Assembly: GCF_002850605.1 (NCBI RefSeq)
Contig: NZ_NXGB01000002.1
Span: 186,001 to 250,000 of the forward strand
Source: Pasteurella oralis
GTDB taxonomy: Bacteria > Pseudomonadota > Gammaproteobacteria > Enterobacterales > Pasteurellaceae
Reading direction: 5' to 3'
DNA: 64,000 nt
Positions 59,359-64,000 of the stretch are shown piece by piece (within the stretch, counting starts at the first letter, position 1; each line of letters begins with the position of its first letter). Under the pieces are notes generated by a model. That model was not told the origin of the DNA, ran no database searches, and worked only from the letters and a program-made list of their open reading frames with translations. Made by a program: the position numbers and the translations under genes.

Positions 59359-60225
59359 CTAATTCGCTAATAAATCATGAATAAATTTTTTGGTTAGCTC
59401 AACATAATGTTGGTGAAAACGATGGCTAAAATTGAGCAAATAATAGAGTTGGTAAATTAGTTTACGTTCGTTGTACCCCTCCTCAATCGGATAAGTGCGG
59501 TCATAATTTTGATAAAATTGCGTTGGGAAAGGCTCAAAAAGCTCGCTAAATGCCAAGTCACATTCTCTATCTCCCCAATAACAAGCAGGATCATAAGTCA
59601 CAATTTCATCATTTACACTAGCACAATTTTCAATCCATAAATTACCATGTAGGAGTGAGGGTACAGGTTTGTGTTTTGTGAGTAATTCAGCAACTTTATT
59701 AACAATGACATCAATATCACCAAAATCTAACCGTTTTTCACAACATAATTGTAACTGCCAGCCAATACGTTGCTCACTAAAAAATTTTGCCCAATTATCT
59801 TTCCATTCATTTGGCTGATATTCAGGACCAAGCCAAGTATCAAAATCTAAACCGTAATTTTCTGAGCCTCTAATGAGATGTAATCTAGCAAGCTGTTCAC
59901 CAAATTTAGCCATGGCTTGTACAGAATTATTTTTATTCAAATTCAGCGCTTCTAATAATAAGAAACTATGCGTATGTGAACAGCCCACAGTATAAACATT
60001 AGGCACTTTTATTGTATCTGTTTTGGCAAGGAGAGTGAGTTGATCGGCTTCAGCACGGAACATAGAACGAAAGGTTTTGTCATTTACTTTGACAAAAACA
60101 GGCTGGATTTCATCATCAATAATCCAAGCTTCATGCATTTCACCAGTATGAATTTTTTGTTTATGTTTAATTGAGTAGTAGGCACCGAATTGATCTGCCA
60201 ATACTTGAGAAACATGTTTCCACAT
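59359..60225 (-). CDS. fructosamine kinase family protein (YniA-like)
   Basis: An aminoglycoside-phosphotransferase-fold kinase of 288 residues that may phosphorylate ketosamines on glycated proteins or small molecules. The start is at 60225, where GGAGGG precedes ATG by 4 bases; the longer frame to 60249 lacks support. Visible: the ATP lysine segment VFVKVND, catalytic loop LLHGNLWIEN (the usual HGDxWxxN with Asn for Asp) and metal motif YDPACYWGDRECDLAF. E. coli YniA has 286 residues. An uptake core lies at 59493-59501. Confidence 0.9.
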   Translation of the reverse strand: MWKHVSQVLADQFGAYYSIKHKQKIHTGEMHEAWIIDDEIQPVFVKVNDKTFRSMFRAEADQLTLLAKTDTIKVPNVYTVGCSHTHSFLLLEALNLNKNNSVQAMAKFGEQLARLHLIRGSENYGLDFDTWLGPEYQPNEWKDNWAKFFSEQRIGWQLQLCCEKRLDFGDIDVIVNKVAELLTKHKPVPSLLHGNLWIENCASVNDEIVTYDPACYWGDRECDLAFSELFEPFPTQFYQNYDRTYPIEEGYNERKLIYQLYYLLNFSHRFHQHYVELTKKFIHDLLAN

Positions 60226-60504
60226 AGCACCCTCCGATATTGAGAACATTCAATTTATAGTGTAAAAGATTAATAAAAAATTACTGTGATAGATATCAAA
60301 GTTCTTTACTTTTAATAGTAAGTTTAGTGTGTTTTTGTTGTCAAAAAGGTATTTTTTCTTCTAAAAAAAGAAAAGATAGTTTTGTTAGTGTCAATTGATA
60401 TCAAAGTAAAAGAAGATTAATTAAAATAGACACAATAAATGAGTGTTATAGTGACATTTTTGTTGTATATATAAGCAATGAACTTTATGTTTTGGGGAGA
60501 AGTT

Positions 60505-61617
60505 ATGCGTGTTTTTAGAAAATTGAGCTATGTCTTGTGTTTATCATTATGTCTGTCTATATCCGTTGAAGCAAAAATTGCTGAGAAGCAACGTTTACTG
60601 GCGGAACTGCAATCATCTTTCGAGTATATGGAACAAATTGCAAATAGTGATTCACTCACACCAATAGAACCCATAAAGCCAATAAAAAAGTTTGATCCCA
60701 AAGATAAGCATAATTTTATTGAACTTCCTACTCAAAGCAAAATAGAACATAGTCAATTAGACCAATTTTTTGCTCAACGACAGATCGATATTTGGTACAA
60801 ATATCCCTATTATTTTTTTAATATTCCAAAAGAAAGCTACAAGCTAGCTGAATTACTTGGACTCGAACCTGACTATTTTTCTCGTAATACTCAATTACAT
60901 CCCATTTTTACACCGACTGACGTTGAATTGATGGATGGTACTCGTGAAACAAATTTTGATTATTTGTCGCCACAAAAAATTTTTGCCGAGAAAAATATGG
61001 AAGGTGAGTTGTCACAACATCATTTGTCCGAGCTTGAACAATCTGTTTATGCGACAAAAGACAGCTTTTATGAACAAATTGTGATTGAAAGCGACCAACC
61101 GTTAAAACAAGTGTCCTTTACGATTGATTTGCCTTTACAACAATATCAGTCGCATACTGTTCAACAAATTCCCTATAAAATCATGACTCAATTTGGTGAG
61201 ATTCAGCTGGTTCAAATTCTGGGTAATGCTGTGACATACCGTCTTCCTAAAAATATAGCTGACTCAGTTATCGTGCATGGGGTTTATCAAGATGGGCGAG
61301 CATTAATGAGCATTGGTTCCAATTCTCATCCTTTACTAACGGACGATGAAAGATCATATCATCGTCAATTAGCCAATCTTTTTAAAGAAGTCTATCGTTT
61401 AGTTAATATGGATAAGATTAAAACTGAAGAAGAAATCAGAAAATTTTTTCAAACTCGTCAACCTTTCCCACCAGAGGTTGATGAGGAAACACGTTATATG
61501 CAAATAACGCGCTATTATACTGGTGATGTGTCTCAAGTTCTTTTTCAACTGCCAGAAGAAGTAGAAAAGCTACAGTTTAATATTGTATCGCCAGTGATAC
61601 GCAATGAAGAAAAATAA
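60505..61617 (+). CDS. exported protein of unknown function (370 aa)
   Basis: I do not recognise the family. The start at 60505 follows GGGGAGAAGTT; an ATG at 60478 would put extra residues ahead of the signal. A signal peptide ends near residue 24 (SISVEA), with no lipobox. The mature protein is polar, rich in Gln, Glu and Pro, with no membrane span or cysteine pattern. The second half looks like beta-rich segments (FTIDLPLQQYQ, IQLVQILGNAVTYRLPK). Probably periplasmic. A small membrane-protein gene follows 85 bases later in the same direction. Confidence 0.75.
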   Translation: MRVFRKLSYVLCLSLCLSISVEAKIAEKQRLLAELQSSFEYMEQIANSDSLTPIEPIKPIKKFDPKDKHNFIELPTQSKIEHSQLDQFFAQRQIDIWYKYPYYFFNIPKESYKLAELLGLEPDYFSRNTQLHPIFTPTDVELMDGTRETNFDYLSPQKIFAEKNMEGELSQHHLSELEQSVYATKDSFYEQIVIESDQPLKQVSFTIDLPLQQYQSHTVQQIPYKIMTQFGEIQLVQILGNAVTYRLPKNIADSVIVHGVYQDGRALMSIGSNSHPLLTDDERSYHRQLANLFKEVYRLVNMDKIKTEEEIRKFFQTRQPFPPEVDEETRYMQITRYYTGDVSQVLFQLPEEVEKLQFNIVSPVIRNEEK

Positions 61618-61702
61618 GATATCAAGTTGTTAAAGATGTTAAAAAGAGGAAATTGATACTGTGATAAACTAATTATTCATATTAATTACTGAGAGAAGAG
61701 AA

Positions 61703-62083
61703 ATGAAATATCCTTATGAAAAAGTAATACTAGGTTTTCCTGTTATTGCAGTCATTATTATATTGATATATTTAAATATGCTAGGCGCGGGAAGTAACTT
61801 AGGTACAACAGATTTTATTTTCCAAATTATCCCCGCTTTATGTACAGGTGTAATTTGTTGTTGGCGTAAATATACTCAACGAGATAAAAAAATAATTATT
61901 TTGTTGTATTTTATTTTTATGTATATCTGCTTAGCATATTTATTTTCTATAGAAGAAGTATTCTTTTCTGCTTGGTTCTTTGTTTTGGGTATTATGCATG
62001 GCATACCTGCCATCATTATTATTCTAGTGAGTACTTATTTCATACTGCCTAAACCAGAACAAGAACAACAAAATTCTGAATAA
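61703..62083 (+). CDS. small membrane protein of unknown function (126 aa)
   Basis: A 126-residue protein with four hydrophobic stretches (about 8-28, 38-53, 62-84, 88-114) and a polar Glu/Gln tail. GAGAGAAGAG lies upstream of ATG. There is no recognisable family motif. It follows the unknown exported protein gene; whether they share a transcript is not visible. The 120 bases after it are AT-rich and lead to a paired uptake-sequence terminator. Confidence 0.7.
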   Translation: MKYPYEKVILGFPVIAVIIILIYLNMLGAGSNLGTTDFIFQIIPALCTGVICCWRKYTQRDKKIIILLYFIFMYICLAYLFSIEEVFFSAWFFVLGIMHGIPAIIIILVSTYFILPKPEQEQQNSE

Positions 62084-62202
62084 AAAAGGCTAATTGTGTA
62101 TGCACGATTATGATTGATTAAAACAAAAAGTTGTACAAAGGAATAACCCCAAATACTTGGCTAAACAGACATTCAAAGTCAAATAATTTCCTTAAAAAAC
62201 AA

Positions 62203-62232
62203 ACCGCACTTTATGAGAGTAAAGTGCGGTCA
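62203..62232. terminator. terminator formed by inverted uptake sequences
   Basis: ACCGCACTTTA (62203-62213), 6-base loop, TAAAGTGCGGT (62220-62230): a perfect 11-bp stem between the small membrane-protein gene and the convergent dppA-like gene. Confidence 0.85.
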
Positions 62233-62250
62233 TTTTTCCAAAAGTTTTGA

Positions 62251-63846
62251 CTAGTCCGCTAATTTGGTGCCATAAAAATAACTATAACCAAATGGGCTTT
62301 GTTTATAATCTTTTACTCTTGGGCTTAAGGCGGTGTTAGTGATTGAGTGGGCGATAGTAATCCAAGGCGCTTGTTCTTTGGCAATCATTTGTGCTTGTTT
62401 GTAAAGCGCTGCGCGTGCATCTTGGCTTGATAAGCTAATTGCTTGGCTTAACAACGCATCAAACTCAGGATTACTCCAACGTGCATAATTACTATTACCG
62501 ATATTTTCACTGCCCAATAATGGCGATAGAAAATTATCAGGGTCACCGTTATCGCCCGACCAACCATAAGTACCAGCTGTCAATTCGCCTGCTTTAGTAC
62601 GTTTAATATAATCTCCCCATTCATAACTGACTAATTTCGCTTTTACACCTGCTTTTGCCCAATCATTTTGGATGACTTCTGCCATACGACGAGGATTTGG
62701 GTTTGAGGCACGCACCACTGGTTGCACCCAAATTTCGGTTTCAAATCCATTTGGATAACCTGCTTCAGCTAATAGCTGTTTTGCCTTTTCAATATCAAAA
62801 GGGTAGTCCTGTACGTCATCGTTATAGCTCCAAATGGTTGGCGGCAGAATATTTTTCGCGATGACGCCGGCACCTTGATAGACCACATCAATAATGGCTT
62901 GTTTATCCGTAGCATAGTTCAATGCTTGACGGACTTTGACATTATCAAAAGGTGCTTTTTCAGTATTAAATGCGATATAAGCAATGTTTAACCCTTCTTT
63001 TGACATCAACTGAATTTTAGGATCCACTTTCATTTTGGCTAAATCTGCAATATTTGGGAAGTCAATCATATCGCAAGCACCAGATTGTAATTTGGCGTAA
63101 CGTGTTCCTGCATCAGGCACAATATCAAAAATTAAGCGATCAATATCTGCCTTTGGTTTCCAATAATTTGGGTTAGCTAAGAAACGAATTTTTTGTTCTA
63201 GTTGATATCCCGCAAAGATGAAAGGACCTGTTCCAATAGGTGTAGTATCCACTTTTTCAGGTGTACCTGCTTTCATCATTTTATCTGCATATTCTGCAGA
63301 ATAAATAGAAATAAAATCCATGCCTAAACTAGCTAAGAAAGTTGCGTCAGGTTTGTTTAAGGTAATTTTTATTGTGTAATCATCAAGTTTTTCTACTGCT
63401 TTTAGCAATTTAGGAAATTTCATTGCATTAAAATAAGGATAAGTTCCTTTTGATACTGCATGATAAGGATGCTCTTTATCTAATTGACGCAGGAAAGAAA
63501 AAATGACATCGTCAGCATTAAATTCACGTGTGGGTTTATAGTCTTTCGTGCTATGAAATTTTATGCCTTTACGTAAATTAAAAGTATAAGTTAAGCCGTC
63601 ATCACTAACTTGCCAGCTTTCAGCGAGGGCAGGCTCAATATCTGTGGAACCACGTTTAAACTCAACTAGACGGTTATAGACTTGTTGTGAACTGGCATTA
63701 TAAGAAATTCCTTCCATAACTAAAGCTGGACTAAAGCTACTTGGTGCACGACTAACACAGTTGATAAAAGTTTTGTTTGCAGCCTGTGTCGTGTTAATCA
63801 CCAACAAACCAGCTGCAATTAAAGAAAGCGTAGTAGTTAATTTCAT
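62251..63846 (-). CDS. periplasmic substrate-binding protein, DppA/GbpA type
   Basis: A family 5 solute-binding protein of 531 residues with a cleavable signal (about 1-22, INTTQA) and no lipobox, unlike the H. influenzae lipoprotein HbpA/GbpA. Family signatures include EPALAESWQVSDDGLTYTFNLRKGIKFH and PIGTGPFIFAGYQ. It could bind dipeptides, glutathione or heme, all reported in this group; the ligand cannot be chosen from sequence. No permease genes follow, and the gene stands alone in this window. GAGGAGACGCC precedes the ATG. The last 154 bases of the window show no further gene. Confidence 0.9.
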   Translation of the reverse strand: MKLTTTLSLIAAGLLVINTTQAANKTFINCVSRAPSSFSPALVMEGISYNASSQQVYNRLVEFKRGSTDIEPALAESWQVSDDGLTYTFNLRKGIKFHSTKDYKPTREFNADDVIFSFLRQLDKEHPYHAVSKGTYPYFNAMKFPKLLKAVEKLDDYTIKITLNKPDATFLASLGMDFISIYSAEYADKMMKAGTPEKVDTTPIGTGPFIFAGYQLEQKIRFLANPNYWKPKADIDRLIFDIVPDAGTRYAKLQSGACDMIDFPNIADLAKMKVDPKIQLMSKEGLNIAYIAFNTEKAPFDNVKVRQALNYATDKQAIIDVVYQGAGVIAKNILPPTIWSYNDDVQDYPFDIEKAKQLLAEAGYPNGFETEIWVQPVVRASNPNPRRMAEVIQNDWAKAGVKAKLVSYEWGDYIKRTKAGELTAGTYGWSGDNGDPDNFLSPLLGSENIGNSNYARWSNPEFDALLSQAISLSSQDARAALYKQAQMIAKEQAPWITIAHSITNTALSPRVKDYKQSPFGYSYFYGTKLAD

Positions 63847-64000
63847 GGCGTCTCCTCGTCGTGAAAATTAAAATCTTATTTTGTAACATCACTATACTAA
63901 AATAAATTGCTCAGATTAACAAAAGAACTTCAGGTTTTAATTTATAACTTGTTGCTATAAATGTGAACATTTAGCTGTCATAGCATGAGTAACAATCTGT

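Noticed and set aside
62251..63846. Naming the binding protein HbpA or GbpA
   Set aside because: It lacks the lipobox of the Haemophilus lipoprotein, and dipeptide, heme and glutathione binders cannot be told apart by the visible motifs.

Overview
The window is a piece of an AT-rich Pasteurellaceae chromosome. Three things indicate this. The Haemophilus-type DNA uptake core AAGTGCGGT occurs about twenty times on both strands. Several gene blocks match Haemophilus influenzae order: MATE transporter/ribE, lpoA-yraN-diaA-dolP, trxB-cydDC with a ybbN-like gene, and tesB next to a DUF455 gene. The proteins are close to Haemophilus and enteric orthologues. I cannot name the species. The Hin-type uptake core places it on the Haemophilus/Pasteurella/Aggregatibacter side of the family.

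Layout. Positions 1-4850 are the end of an integrated phage or phage-like element: five tightly packed unidentified virion-type genes, a convergent P4-like tyrosine integrase, a cluster of integrase arm-type repeats, and the target tRNA-Val(GAC). From 5.1 to 14.1 kb is core genome: pykA, an oxidoreductase, a MATE pump, ribE, and the envelope/maintenance block dolP-diaA-yraN-lpoA with divergent rsmI. From 14.3 to 20.1 kb, between rsmI and pbpC, sits a two-gene accessory cassette. It encodes a membrane protein with Rossmann-like domains and a C-terminal RyR domain, followed by a 1261-residue TIR-STAND NTPase-TM-TPR protein. This looks like a nucleotide-signalling defence system and is the most interesting part of the window. 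From 20.1 to 40 kb are pbpC, asnS, a Mlc-like repressor with bioD2, dedA, rplY, a truncated patatin, ilvE, the GcvB small RNA with divergent gcvA, rlmM, a frameshifted DUF455 gene, tesB, the 4.5S RNA gene, cydDC, trxB and cnoX.

From 40 to 47 kb is a two-gene unit encoding an EptA-like transferase and a membrane-bound spermidine-synthase-like protein, then a beta-carbonic anhydrase and a TonB-dependent receptor behind a Fur-like site. From 47 to 56 kb lies the complete tryptophan pathway split into three transcription units (trpEG, trpD-gst-trpCF, trpBA). Each is headed by the same promoter/operator module and none shows a leader-peptide attenuator. The right end carries azoR, sohB, an OmpA-type lipoprotein, a fructosamine-kinase-like gene, two unknown exported or membrane proteins and a DppA-like binding protein.

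Working together: the trp units appear to be co-repressed by TrpR; GcvA and GcvB form a divergent regulator/sRNA pair; CydDC and TrxB belong to thiol and cytochrome bd maintenance; LpoA and PbpC serve peptidoglycan synthesis. The proposed TIR-to-RyR signalling in the cassette is inference from domain content and adjacency.
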